Shown: positions 10,436 through 20,659 of the stretch, in pieces
Layout of the letters: the number at the start of each line of letters is the position of its first letter
How positions within the stretch are numbered: position 1 is the stretch's first letter
NCBI RefSeq assembly: GCF_014066305.1
Contig: NW_023501041.1
Span: forward strand, 558,001-622,000
Direction of reading: 5' to 3'
Length of the DNA: 64,000 nucleotides
Source of the DNA: Letharia columbiana
Lineage: Eukaryota; Ascomycota; Lecanoromycetes; Lecanorales; Parmeliaceae
Made by a program: the position numbers and the translations under genes
Notes under the pieces: generated by a model
The model's database searches: none
What the model was told of the DNA's origin: nothing
What the model saw: only the letters and a program-made list of their open reading frames with translations

Positions 10436-10523
10436 ATGGTCTTTTCCGCTATCTCTTCAAAGGTATGAGTCGCCAGGGCCGGTATACGCGGACCTGTACC
10501 GAGTAGACTCATGCCTTACAGGC
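10436..10523 (+). other. Possible 5' end of a small or decayed spliced gene
   Basis: A pyrimidine-rich leader (about 10365-10430) ends at ATG 10436, followed by nine codons (MVFSAISSK) and a strong donor GTATGAGT. A TTACAG acceptor lies about 55 bases on. The next coding piece is only ~20 bases long before another GTAACG donor-like site or an in-frame stop. No downstream exon can be recognised, so this may be a non-coding transcript start, a truncated gene or chance. Confidence 0.2.
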
Positions 10524-10885
10524 CCGGAACAGAATTTGCAGGTAACGTGCAACGCGTCTCTAGGCCAGGGACTGGTTCTTATCGATACGGTTGATGGAAA
10601 TGGTCCTGCATGGATTCATCTATTACATCAGGATTCGAGGGAGACTGGCCGAGAGCGTGGGTAAGGAGTGCAATACGTTGCGAGTTGTCCGTCTTGCATC
10701 TGGGCTCTGCTGACTTCATAATCCGGTATACCACAATGATCTTGGCTGCCGACCACCACCGGAATTTGAGGTGACATCCTGCTGAATGAGGAGGGATAGT
10801 TGGCCTTGAGCTCTGGCGGGCGTCCCCGTTAGAGTCAGGCAGTGCCTCACTAAGCGAAACATTGTTTCGTGTCATGGTCTCAACA

Positions 10886-11125
10886 TCACTCAACTAGCTG
10901 CCTAGAAAGGCACCGAAAAGACTCGTAGTGCCATTGTCCGGATACCGTTCCATTACCAAGCAGAAGTCCAGCGATCTTTTTTCTCTTGAGACCTGAGTCA
11001 CTGGCGATGTTATCAAATATGACTCCATTCACGGCTGCGCCAGCCGCAGCTCCAGAAGATCCTAAAACTAGGCCCAAAAGACTGCCGTTGATGATATGAA
11101 CGGTTTGTTTGCGATAGAAACACAT
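10886..11125 (-). CDS. Unrecognised small ORF, 79 codons
   Basis: The frame MCFYRKQTVHII..GLVLGSSGAAAGAAVNGVIFD has a Gly/Ala-rich stretch that could form a helix or membrane segment, then a basic patch (GLKRKKIAG). An overlapping ORF in another frame extends further upstream (to 11240). I do not recognise the protein and see no splice signals that would extend it. It may be chance in a gene-free gap. Confidence 0.15.
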   Translation of the reverse strand: MCFYRKQTVHIINGSLLGLVLGSSGAAAGAAVNGVIFDNIASDSGLKRKKIAGLLLGNGTVSGQWHYESFRCLSRQLVE

Positions 11126-11787
11126 CTTGGTCGTAACAACATAGTACGTAAAGCGCTATTTTTGTAGTGAAATTTCGTTCGGGATTGAAATCGATACTTT
11201 CTGGACCTTGTCCATCGCACGTGATACCGCAATTGGTCATCGTTGATGTTTCGATTCGGGGACTGCTACGCGAGTCCTAAGCCACCCGTCTAAATGAGCA
11301 CAAGAAGGGCATAAAAGACATGTGACTAAAGAGCACCAAATGCCATTGCTCTCGCTCAGCCAACAAAAACATGCGGAATGAACCTATGGCAGTGATCATA
11401 TGTTCGGTGACATCTTAATACTTAGGCAGAACGAAGAAGAAAGGTGATGCAGTGCGATGCTCAACCTATCGTGGAATGAGGCGAACATGCATCCTATATC
11501 TCGGCTGAAAGCTTTCTTCCACTCCGAGGACTGCTATGAAAGATCGAGAGGGATTCAAATCAGACAGCAATCAAAGCATGATAGCAGACGTGTATTGATC
11601 TCCTTTCTGGGAGATTGTAGAGCATCATAGCTTCCGAATGAAAAAGGGAGATACTCGGGTGAGTTTCTCATTGATATACAGTCTTATCCCAGGTATCCCA
11701 AGCCCAACACCAAGCAATGGGATACGCACATTCCACAACGCCTCATGACATGCAGCCATCTTCGACGCAAAAGTTATTTCTTCAAGC

Positions 11788-13050
11788 TTAGAATACACTG
11801 ATGTAATTACCTATCCGCTCCTTCTGATTCTGTGCGATACACTCCGCAATCCAGGTTATGTTGCGTATTTCCTATCCGCCAATTAGTCAGATAATCTTGT
11901 GTCAAGCCGGAGAGTGCCGACGTACCTGTTCTCTCAATTTTACCCACGCATATATGACAGCATGAGTGAACTGCCTCGTGAAGGCTGACTTTGATATCTC
12001 CATCTCTTTCTGGTAAAACATATCTTCCAAACTCTTTCCATCACTGCCGCCACCACCGCTCATATTACCAGGCCCAGAACCGCCCATACCTCCACTCATG
12101 CCAACGCTGTCGAAATACGACTTGTAGTCATGGTTGCCGCTGACGGCAAGTGAAACGCCTTCAATGTCGTCTGCTCGCGACAGCATCAAGGTACCCTCTG
12201 GATATAGCCCCCCAAAGCTCGGGTAGAGCTTGTTTCGATCCTGCTTTGACAGCTCGGTACCGAAAGAATTCAAGGTAATGTTGATGGCTCGGCGATCGGC
12301 CTCGAATTCCAGCACTTCAGCCATGACTTCCGATGTCGGAGTGTCTTTCAGCTCAGGATGCTCTGTGACAAATTTGTAGAAATCTTCTAGGTAATTCTTG
12401 TATAGGGTGTTGCGGATGATCTCAATGTTAAGCTCGTCAAGGTCCTGATGGCTCAAGGAACCCTTGAAGTACGCGGCTAGCGGCGTTTCGATCAGGACAG
12501 AGTTGTACAATTCCTCGATATTCGTTGCTACACAAAGTACTGGCATCGTCTCGAACCATCCGAGGGGATGACATCTTTCTAGCAGCTCACGTGTGTCTCG
12601 TTCATGGAGGGTACCTGTGATAAGTAGCGCCACGTTATCGATCATGTAGCCGTATGTAAGGTATTCCATGAATTTTGCCAAAGTTCCCACGGCCTGCCCT
12701 TGGATGTATCTGAACTCTGCGACTAGCTTGTCTGTAGTCTTGTTGGCGAGGGATGAGGTGGATGGATTAGGCGGTAGCGATGCGAGAAAATCGCCATAGG
12801 CGGGAGACAATTGCAGCTTGACATCTGCAGGTAATGAGCGCCTAAGCTTTGCCTTGGACAAGGGAGCCACGTACCATCAATGGTTTCGCATTGTGTAAGA
12901 TTACTGTAGTTCTGGCCGTTGAGAAGACTGTTTCGATATCCTCGTACTACTCCCTCAATGTACCTGCAATGATCAATAATGGACTTTCATAATGGTCGAT
13001 TAAGAATGCTCTTCATACCCGCCATTTACGTTGAAGAAGAGGCCTTCCAT
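11788..13050 (-). CDS. vma6: V-type proton ATPase subunit d (Vma6)
   Basis: Four exons: 13050-13019, 12963-12875, 12824-11926, 11871-11788, giving 367 residues. The start MEGLFFNVNGGYIEGVVRGYRNSLL.. and the end ..RIGNYISVF are typical of subunit d (about 345-365 residues in fungi). Introns: GTATGA..TTGCAG, GTACGT..CTGCAG and GTACGT..GGATAG. The long third exon alone looks like an open frame to 11902, but its last residues are intron, and its apparent start MAPLSKAKLRR also lies in intron 2. Inside are LQLSPAYGDFLASLPP, YLTYGYMIDNVALLITGTLH and FEADRRAINITLNS, all well conserved. A Gly/Ser/Met-rich insert (SGGMGGSGPGNMSGGGG, about residue 300) is seen in filamentous fungi. Known: subunit d couples the central stalk to the c-ring of the vacuolar proton pump. 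It shares a short promoter with nop58. Confidence 0.97.
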
Positions 13051-13267
13051 GGCAGTGGATGGCTTTAAGCAAAAGGAACCCTGGTGGGGCGAGTCGCAGA
13101 TGCAGTCGAGCTCGATATCGCAGAATGCCAAGGCCGGAAACAGAAGCTAAGCCGCATTAGAAATTAGCGAATTTTCTCCAACCTCACGAAAACTTTCTCG
13201 GATATCATTCGCAAGAGCGCACCTGCAACATCAGAAACGGCAACCACCTCCTACATTCTTGCCTACG
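13051..13267. promoter_or_regulatory. Bidirectional promoter of vma6 and nop58
   Basis: Only 217 bases separate the two divergent start codons. The region includes CT-rich runs towards nop58 and an imperfect GC-rich string (gtggggcgagtcgcagatgc, about 13084). No clear TATA box is visible. Such short head-to-head spacing usually means a shared nucleosome-free region; both genes are housekeeping genes. Confidence 0.6.
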
Positions 13268-15737
13268 ATGGGGCTCTTCATCCTTCAGTATGCACACTAC
13301 ACAAGCTGTCAATGCCCTTTCTTCCACGCTAATAATCGTTTAGAGAGACTCCTGTGGGGTACGCACTTCTGAAAGCGAAGAGCTCAAAAATATTAAAGCA
13401 AGATGGCTTTGCAGCCGAAGACGAGACTGCTGAGGGCATTTGCAGCCTGTACGTATATTCGAACAATTTTGGGGCTTATAGGCGTTGGACGATACTAGAT
13501 CAGATCAGTACTAATCACGTTCTTCTTGTCGTGCAGTCTTAAATTGAAAGATTTTCATAAATTCGACAGCGCTGCTACAGCCCTTGAACAAACCGCTGCT
13601 CTAGTGGAGGGCAAAGTTACGCCTCGACTGTCGGGCTTGTTAGACTCGATCAAGGATGAAAAGAAAGTCTCTCTGGCGGTCGCTGACCCTAAGCTCGGTA
13701 CGATGAGTACTGGTTCTCAAGACCATGAATTTTTAGTTGACGATGTATACAGCCAATGCCATCAACAAGCTGCCACAATTGTCCCTCAATCTCATATCCG
13801 ACTCCAGTACACAAGACCTCTACCGAGCCATTCGCAACCACCTTCCTTCTTTGATCCCTGGCCTTCTTCCGCAAGACATCTCCTCAATGTCTCTAGGTCT
13901 CTCACATTCGCTCTCGAGGCACAAGCTCAAATTTTCGCCGGACAAGGTAGATACTATGATTGTTCAGGCCATCTCGCTTTTAGATGATCTCGACAAGGAG
14001 TTGAACACCTACGCAATGCGTGTCAAGGAATGGTATGGTTGGCATTTTCCCGAGATGGGCAGAATCGTGAACGATAACCTTGCCTACGCACGTGTCATTC
14101 TAAGCATGGGTATGCGAACAAGTGCTGCGAAAGCAGACCTTGCGGAGATACTGCCCGAAGAGATAGAGGCCGCGGTCAAAGCTGCCGCAGAAGTTTCCAT
14201 GGGTACTGAGATTACCACTGAAGATCTTGAGAACATTCAAGCGCTTGCCGAGCAGGTTGTCAGTTTCACCGAATATCGCCAGCAACTCTCTGGTTATCTC
14301 TCCGCTCGAATGGCCGCAATCGCTCCCAATCTGACTGCTCTGGTCGGCGACCTCGTCGGCGCTCGGCTAATTGCCCATGCGGGAAGTCTCATGAACCTAG
14401 CCAAGAGTCCAGCAAGTACGATCCAGATTCTGGGTGCTGAAAAGGCCTTGTTTCGCGCTCTGAAAACAAAGCACGACACTCCCAAATATGGATTGATTTA
14501 CCACGCATCCCTGATAGGCCAGGCTACAGGGAAGAACAAGGGCAAAATAGCCCGAATGTTAGCCACTAAGGCGGCGCTGGGACTCCGCGTTGACGCTCTG
14601 GCGGACTGGAGCGCAGAGGGAGAAGGCAAGGGGGATCTCGTCACAGAAGAAGAGAAATCTGCACTTGGAGTTGACAATCGGCTGAAGATTGAGCGCCGAC
14701 TAGCAAGTTTAGAAGGGAAGCCTCTACGATCAAAGGGTGTCGCAATAGCTCCAAACGGTGTCTCATTTACGCCTGGTAAATGGGAAGTAAAAGAAGCACG
14801 GAAATACAACCCGGATGCTGATGGGCTTGCTGGTGACGAGCCAGCTGCAGCTGAACCAGTCTCCAAGAAATCCAAGAAGGACAAGCCGAAGTTGATCGAA
14901 GAAGTAGCCGAAGAGCCAGCACCTCAAATGTCGAAGAAAGACAAGAAGGAGTCGAATCACATCAAGCCGATCGAAGAGGTTGTGGAAGATGCCATGCAGG
15001 AGGACCAAAATGCCCCTGACGAAGAAGAGGAAGAGAGCTCCGACGAGGAAATGGAAGGTGAGCCAGAGGCTCCAATATCTCCACCGGCAACCCAGCCTAA
15101 AGCAGCGAGTGAAACGACCACAAAGACAGCAAAGACCAATGGAGTTGAAGATCACGAGGCCAACGGAAACGACAAGTCTGAAACGATATCAACAGTGTCA
15201 GCGGACACTCCTGACTCGCCACCTTCCCCTACCCAACAGGAGACCAACTGGCAATCACCTATAACCGGAAACACCAAAGAAGCCAAGAAGGCCCGGAAGA
15301 AGGAGCGACACGCTCGAAAGCTCGTGTTATCAGAGGACAGGAGCAAATCGAAAAAGCTCCAGAGAGAGAAATTGGCTCGAAGACTCGACCGTAAGGAGCG
15401 ACGGCAGAAGCGAGCAGAGCAAATAGAGCGACGGGAGGAAAGGGACGACGCAGAATTCGGTGCTTTGGCCAAAAAGGCAGGTCTTACGATCAGTCGGTAT
15501 AAGAGGAAGCTTGAGAGAGGTGAGATCAAGTTTGAAGCCGATGGTAGGCCTATGGCCATTAGCAAAAAGGAGATAAAAAAGGCAAGGAAGGCGGCGGAGA
15601 AAGCCGGAAAGGCATCTAAAGCCGATTTGGACACTAGCAAAAAGAGAAAGAGGGACGATGAGGACGCCGAGGCTGGTGCCGTCGAGATGTTGGAGAAGAA
15701 AAAGAAGAAGAAGAAGCACCACAAGGGTGAGGCTTAA
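13268..15737 (+). CDS. nop58: Nop58, core protein of box C/D snoRNPs, with a long charged C-terminal extension
   Basis: Four exons: 13268-13287, 13344-13448, 13537-13697, 13753-15737, giving 756 residues. The tiny first exon encodes MGLFIL; splicing yields [19 protein letters not shown], the normal NOP5 N-terminus. Introns: GTATGC..TTTAG, GTACGT..GTGCAG and GTACGA..ATACAG. Domains: NOP5NT about 1-70, NOSIC about 160-210, Nop domain around 250-400 with [13 protein letters not shown] and [34 protein letters not shown]. Then come acidic and KKDKK/KKE stretches and a very basic tail ending in [13 protein letters not shown]. Known: Nop58 pairs with Nop56, fibrillarin and Snu13 to guide 2'-O-methylation of rRNA in the nucleolus. 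Odd: yeast Nop58 is 511 residues and many fungal versions are under 600, so the tail here is roughly 150-250 residues longer. Confidence 0.97.
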
Positions 15738-16081
15738 TTGACTGATTCGATGCACTGGGAGCTTATTTGCAGGGATCTCGCCATCTGCTGCGCGGGGATG
15801 TATGAATGTTATGGTAATACTCACAAGGCGCTCGGTACTCACTGTACATCTGAGTTGCACTGGCTTACCCCTATCCATCAGACGGGGCTTCAATCACACA
15901 GTCAGCCGAACTGGCTCTCGTCTCTGATCGTGCTTCTCTGGTACAAGGACTGAAGGACGCCGCGAACATTGGGAATATTGTACACCAGAATCAAAGGCCT
16001 TTCGGTCACGATGATACCCTTAACTCCACAAACCCCTTTGCAGAAACCTTCTTGACTTTTGAACCAGCCATCACACTCCCT
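15738..16081. other. Convergent 3' spacer between nop58 and the SWIB gene
   Basis: These 344 bases hold the two 3' UTRs. From about 16060 the plus strand is strongly C/CT-rich, but that continues from the minus-strand SWIB coding region (16082 on). No additional gene is visible. Confidence 0.55.
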
Positions 16082-17743
16082 CTAAAAAGCTCTCCCATCC
16101 CTCCCCCCCTTCTGCACCATCAACCCCACCCCTTCCCTCACAAGGTCACTCCCCCAAACCCCGTCCTGCCCACCTCTCCTCCACTCACTCCCCAGTCCCA
16201 TCCCTGCCACATCCCCCTCCAACCTCCCGCTCTCCCCCAGGACAACTTCCAAATCCCTCTTCTGGCTCGCCATCCACCTCTTCACAAACGTGACCGGATC
16301 CCTTTTGTACCCGTCCAGGAACTGGGATTTCCGTTGCGAGGCGCCGAGGGCTTGGATTAGCAAGGCGAGGTGTTCTTCGTAGGCGGAGAGCTGTTTTAGG
16401 ATAGGTAGGGAGGGAGGCAGAGAAGGGAGGCTTGGCGGGGTGGGGAGGCGGAGGGTGTAGATTGTGGGTGTCGGGGAAGCGTGGAAGTCGGGGTCGACGC
16501 GGATGGTGTAGGGCAGGGAGACTGGAGGGAGGGGTGTGAGGTGGGGAAGGATGAGGGAGGGGATGTGTGGGAAGTGGATGGTATCTTGTTTGAAGACCTG
16601 ATTTGGCGAGCTGTCAGTGGCCATTCTTGAAAGGAATGAGGGCGTACGGAAAAGGCTTACGGCTTTCAAACGGTCGTCGCACTGTATCAACCGCTTTTCT
16701 TCGTCCTGCTGTAGCCCCATCGCCTTGACATACTCCCATATCCCCATGATAATCGACGGGCGGTCATCCTCATTGGTGTCGAGGATGTTCGCCAGCTCTT
16801 TGCTCAGCGTGCAGCGCTCAGGGATCTCGTCACGGTAGAGATTGATCATGCAATTGATGTTCTCGTCGCTCTTCCTTTCGAACTCGAGACAGTCGAAGTC
16901 CGCTTGAGGAGGCAGCACTGCTGCATTCAATGCCACTTGCGGTTTCTTCCATTCAACTTGCGTCGTCCCATCTGGCTGGAGGTTCTTGTTCCGATCGAAA
17001 TCTACCGTGATGGCTTTAACGAAATGAGAGAGCTTTGTTCGTTGCCGGCTTGCCAGCTGTTTTGGCACTTCCATACTAGGGGCGCCGTCGTATTCCATAG
17101 CGTCCCCACCGGTCTTGTCTTCGTCCTCATCATCACTGCCCTTCTCCGAAGCATCATCGGCATCCTCATCTTCAATCACTCTCCCCTCAATCTTGACCCT
17201 GTACGTAGCCTCGACACCACTTGTAAAGTCGAACGCATTTTCGTCTAAATCTCTCCCCTGCCACGGCTGGTTTTCCACCGTATTCGAGATCCAGATCCGC
17301 ACAGTACTGTACTTCTTCGTAGCATTGTGTAATGAATCCTGCTGATCCAGCCTCTTCCTCATCATCACAGCATCGAGCTTCCTCTCCAGCTCCCGCATTT
17401 TCTTGTATTGCTGCACCCCATCTCCAACGATCAAATCTTCAATTCCTTCTGGCATAGCCTTGTCTGTCGGTTTCTCAGCTCGCCGTTTCGCACTTGCAGC
17501 TTGCTCGGCGGTCCGTTTCATCTGCTCCTGGTTTTGCGCGTCGAGCATCTTTTTGGCATCTTGCGGCATGTGGGCGGGATTGATGGGTACTGCATGATTG
17601 TGAGCTTCAGATATAGCTGGGGCAATGGAATCATGGTTGATGTACTTACTCTGACCTCGTCTGGTTGAGGATGTATGGGGTGACCGCTGGGGCATTTGTT
17701 GATAATTTTGGGCATATCGTTGCTGCATGGCGGCGGGATTCAT
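16082..17743 (-). CDS. SWIB/BAF60-domain subunit of a SWI/SNF or RSC chromatin remodeller (Snf12/Rsc6/SMARCD type)
   Basis: The frame is open for 553 codons, but I infer two introns of length 3n: 17649-17590 (60 bases, GTAAGT..ATGCAG) and 16660-16598 (63 bases, GTAAGC..AATCAG). Removing the second joins ..DDRLKA to VFKQDTIHFPHIPSLI.., the expected SWIB text. The spliced protein is about 512 residues. Order: Met/Gln-rich N-terminus, charged helix (KKMRELERKLDAVMMRKRLD), a beta-rich conserved part (VRIWISNTVENQPWQ), acidic linker (EDEDADDASEKGSDDEDED), SWIB domain (about 260-365 spliced), then a helical tail (KRWMASQKRDLEVVLGESGRLEGD). Known: BAF60-like subunits link the remodelling ATPase complex to transcription factors. 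Sequence alone does not separate Snf12 (SWI/SNF) from Rsc6 (RSC). The SWIB exon and tail are strongly GC-biased at third positions. Confidence 0.9.
   Translation of the reverse strand: MNPAAMQQRYAQNYQQMPQRSPHTSSTRRGQSKYINHDSIAPAISEAHNHAVPINPAHMPQDAKKMLDAQNQEQMKRTAEQAASAKRRAEKPTDKAMPEGIEDLIVGDGVQQYKKMRELERKLDAVMMRKRLDQQDSLHNATKKYSTVRIWISNTVENQPWQGRDLDENAFDFTSGVEATYRVKIEGRVIEDEDADDASEKGSDDEDEDKTGGDAMEYDGAPSMEVPKQLASRQRTKLSHFVKAITVDFDRNKNLQPDGTTQVEWKKPQVALNAAVLPPQADFDCLEFERKSDENINCMINLYRDEIPERCTLSKELANILDTNEDDRPSIIMGIWEYVKAMGLQQDEEKRLIQCDDRLKAVSLFRTPSFLSRMATDSSPNQVFKQDTIHFPHIPSLILPHLTPLPPVSLPYTIRVDPDFHASPTPTIYTLRLPTPPSLPSLPPSLPILKQLSAYEEHLALLIQALGASQRKSQFLDGYKRDPVTFVKRWMASQKRDLEVVLGESGRLEGDVAGMGLGSEWRRGGQDGVWGSDLVREGVGLMVQKGGRDGRAF
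16598..16660 (-). other. In-frame 63-base intron inside the SWIB domain
   Basis: On the minus strand it starts GTAAGCC and ends AAATCAG, with an ACTGAC branch-like sequence. Its length is divisible by three and it has no stop, so unspliced translation reads through it. The 21 extra residues (SLFRTPSFLSRMATDSSPNQV region) interrupt a conserved part of the SWIB fold, hence the intron call. Confidence 0.85.
17590..17649 (-). other. Probable in-frame 60-base intron near the N-terminus of the SWIB gene
   Basis: It begins GTAAGTAC, has CTGAAGCTCAC near the 3' end and closes ATCATGCAG on the minus strand; length 60, in frame, no stop. The flanking protein (N-terminal Met/Gln-rich region) is poorly conserved, so support comes from splice signals only. 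Confidence 0.7.
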
Positions 17744-18210
17744 CTTGCCGACTGCGGCTTTGGACCAAACAAAGCAAAAATTTGGCCGCTTGAAGCACCT
17801 TTCCCTGAGACTGACTTTGACGTATCATATGCCCTTGCGCACCAAGGCGCGTCTGATATCGGTACTTCGGGGAAACATTTGTTCCGGGGGCTCTTGCTTG
17901 GCATCACACGGCCTACGTGAATTAGAGTGTTCGGCAAGACGGCTACGCTAGATCTTAATTGGGTAGAGCGTGATCTGACAGAATATCACGACGATTATTT
18001 AAACCCCTCGATATCCTCTCGCTGTCTTTCCATCACATTCATACCTGGGTGTTACTCTGCTCGGGATCCTTCTTCTTAGACCCCACGATATGTGAACCTC
18101 ATATGCGGTACGTTTTACCCTTGATCGAGGTTTTACCCTTGATCGAGGTTTGGGCCTGGAATCGAGGATGTTAGTGCCTACGATTTCTATCCAACGGCAT
18201 GATCGATACA

Positions 18211-18590
18211 AAACCAATGCAGGAGAAACGCAATACCGCACAGCCCCTGGCCAGCTGGCACACGGCTCGAAGATGTTATTCAAAAATGGCTTCGTTCACG
18301 GTGGTCGAGACTTCACGATTGCTGGCGATTTAACACTTGCTCCCCGTTAGGCGCAGCTGGGACAGACGGCGGCGTCGAGCTGCTGGAAATGCGCCTTCAA
18401 CACAGAACCAATGCAGGAGGAAGGTCATACCGTACAGCCTCCTGCCAGCTGACATACGGCTCGGAGATGTTATCCTAAAACGGCTTCGTTCACGGTGGTC
18501 GAGGCTTCACGATTGCTGGCGATTCAACACTTGCTCCCCGTCAAGCGCAGCTACAACAGAGGGCGGCGTCGAGCTACTGCACTGCGCCTC
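18211..18590. repeat. Diverged tandem duplication, two copies, period about 194 bp
   Basis: Copy 1 is 18211-18398 and copy 2 is 18405-18590. Both contain ggcttcgttcacggtggtcg followed by a near-identical cacgattgctggcgat..caacacttgctccccgt block and end in gcggcgtcgagct..tgcgcct. Just upstream, ttttacccttgatcgaggt also occurs twice in tandem (about 18110-18148). Many, but not all, differences are C/T or G/A changes. The copies are not RIP-saturated. Any ORF through them (18495-19091 plus) is of doubtful meaning. Confidence 0.8.
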
Positions 18591-18797
18591 CACCAGCTGA
18601 CCTGTTTTTGTGACGCGGCCGGCATTGCAATCTTGATAAAGGTCATGCTCACAACAATTGCTCTTCTCGTTCTCCACCTCCTACCGTGTCATTGGCTCAT
18701 TAGTATGGTTGATTGCCGAGAGTACGGTGCTCGAGGCTGTTCCCTGAATGACGAGGAAACAAATTGCCACTCGCACCTTTTGGAGGCTGGAAAAATA

Positions 18798-18955
18798 TGG
18801 ACGCGAGCGAGCGTCGCAATTACATCTTTGTACCTACGGACGACGGTGAGCTCGCCCGTGACTCAGGCACTGTGCAGGAAACTGACACTCAATGAAAATA
18901 GGGACTCGCTCGATTGGCTATTCGCGGAAGATTTGGGAAAAGAAGGAAATCAAAA
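18798..18955 (+). CDS. Very small possible spliced ORF
   Basis: ATG 18798 opens a frame (MDASERRNYIFVPTDD) that reaches a good fungal-type intron: donor GTGAGC at about 18846, CTGACAC branch and AAAATAG acceptor, 56 bases. It continues GTRSIGYSRKIWEKKEIKKAT to a stop at about 18965. The product would be under 40 residues and I recognise no family. The splice signals are better than the coding evidence; it may be a remnant exon. Confidence 0.2.
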
Positions 18956-19467
18956 AAGCTACATAGGATCTAGAGAGGGAGAAGGAGACTTCTTTAGCTC
19001 TGCACATGAGCGGCAGCCTGCTGTGATCTACAAAGTTCCGTGCAGTAGCCATGCGCAGACTATTATTCTGATTGGGTGCTATCTGGGATGAAGGAGCTGA
19101 TGTGACTACACTGTGCCGCCATCCATGGGCTTATCTACTCCAATCAGTGACCATCAAGCCTCAATTACGACGATCGAGCTCCGGCCATGGTTTGAGCTCG
19201 TGGAAGAGGCAACTATGTAATTCCATTTACTCATGCCCGTCTCGAGTAGCATTGGGTAGCGGCACGCGCATCAAGCCGTCCAACGACTTCTCGCGCTCTC
19301 GGTTGATGATTTAGAGTCTGAAATGACCAACGCGAGCGTTTTGTACCAGCTGAAGGTTCTTATAAGTCCTTGGTTTACGTCCTGAAATTCTTCGGTGTTA
19401 TAACCCGCCCGCGCCAACGACGGACGTGCCTACTGCGACATTAGACGAACCACCTATCGATGTTGCT

Positions 19468-19626
19468 ATGGCCCGCAGAAAACAGCTTTCCCTCCGCGTG
19501 TCATTATGCCCCATATGTAAAATGCCGAAATGGTGGTCTGAGTTCGCGAGAGAAGCAGGTATCAACGTGACAAAGGAAACGGCCCTCAAGTGCGAAGATT
19601 GCGGACAGCGCAGTGAGCTTACTTGA
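19468..19626 (+). CDS. Small Cys-rich ORF with two CxxC pairs
   Basis: From ATG 19468 the frame gives 52 residues: a basic start (MARRKQLSLR), then LCPICKMPKWW, a ~20-residue spacer and KCEDCGQRSELT before the stop. Two CxxC knuckles at this spacing could bind one zinc ion, as in zinc ribbons. I see no convincing upstream exon and do not recognise the protein. It could be a fragment of a larger lost gene. Confidence 0.3.
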   Translation: MARRKQLSLRVSLCPICKMPKWWSEFAREAGINVTKETALKCEDCGQRSELT

Positions 19627-20659
19627 CCGTCGTCTTTAGCAATTCACCGACTCGCTTATCCTTAAGAATCAATTTCATTACCTCGTGGCTCTCCAACATT
19701 TCCTAGCAGCGACAGCAACATTCCTATCAGTCTAATCGTTCCATCGACTTTCCCCACCTCACAAGAGGGAAAGCCCATTATCCGCCTGACCGATAGAATT
19801 TCCTCTTCACTACCTACACGAATCTTTCTTGAGGATACGTTTGTCTCGGAGTCGCTGGGAGTCGAATCTCAAGACGGGTTGTGGGAGGTAGAAACAATAC
19901 TACAGAAGCGTACCGACCGAGGTCGAAGAATGTATGCGAAACGTGCCAGGCGATATTTGGTACAATGGACGCCCATTTAGTTGTCTACTAGGGAGTTCCA
20001 CTATGCACAGAAGACTTGGAAGATTATCAAGACCTCGCAGGATAAGCATGCAGGAAAGGGAGGAGCCTTGAGTCATCATGAGATGAGAGTTCACTGGGCC
20101 CCATCGTGGGTATCGTCCCTCGAGCTCGCTGCAACACTAGAAGCCTCGGATGCAAGCCACGTGTCTCTCGGGTAGTATTGTGGTGGTGCTGTATGCTATT
20201 GAGACTGAGTAGTCCGAGCTGTGTTGCTATCATTATATTATGCTATGTAATGAAGTATTCGTCAGCGATCATAGTACAATGTTGTCACGTGTAACGATAG
20301 ATTGCCAGCTTTCTTGCCGAGGAGGCCGTGCAACACTCCTGGACATGCTTCTCCCGCGTAACGGTATTTTGGCTGGAGGCCTTGCCATGTATATTCTATA
20401 GCCAGTCTTTAGCCGTCACTTCCCTCACGATACTGGAGCAGCACTACTGGTACTCTCCCGCCTTGTGCCCTTTGGCCTTGATGGGGACAAGGCCGTCAAG
20501 CATGGTGGGTGGGATGGTGTGGGAGGAGGAGGAGAGAAGGAGTAGACCTTTTTCTAACCTGCCTCACATCTTCTATACTCTGTACTCCGTTACGACACCA
20601 AAATCTTTCTCTCTTTACCCTCTTATTCTTCCCTCCCTCATACCGTAATTCTATCAGTC

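Larger units (their letters stand above)
9503..11787. other. 2.3-kb intergenic region with no convincing gene
   Basis: Base composition is normal and there is no sign of RIP. Left part: promoter of the epimerase gene. Two minor coding hints are listed separately (10436-10522 plus, 10886-11125 minus). The other open frames are under 110 codons, overlap each other on both strands and match nothing I know. I see no rRNA, tRNA or repeat in this stretch. Confidence 0.45.

Noticed and set aside
11902..12870. Vma6 as a single 322-codon exon
   Set aside because: Its first residues (MAPLSKAKLRR) and last residues (VRRHSPA) are intron sequence; the spliced model restores conserved termini.
13737..15737. 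Nop58 starting at an internal ATG at 13737
   Set aside because: That ATG is inside intron 3; the conserved N-terminus is supplied by three upstream exons.
18495..19091. 198-codon plus-strand ORF
   Set aside because: It starts inside a tandem duplication, shows no domain, and a better small spliced frame crosses it in another phase.
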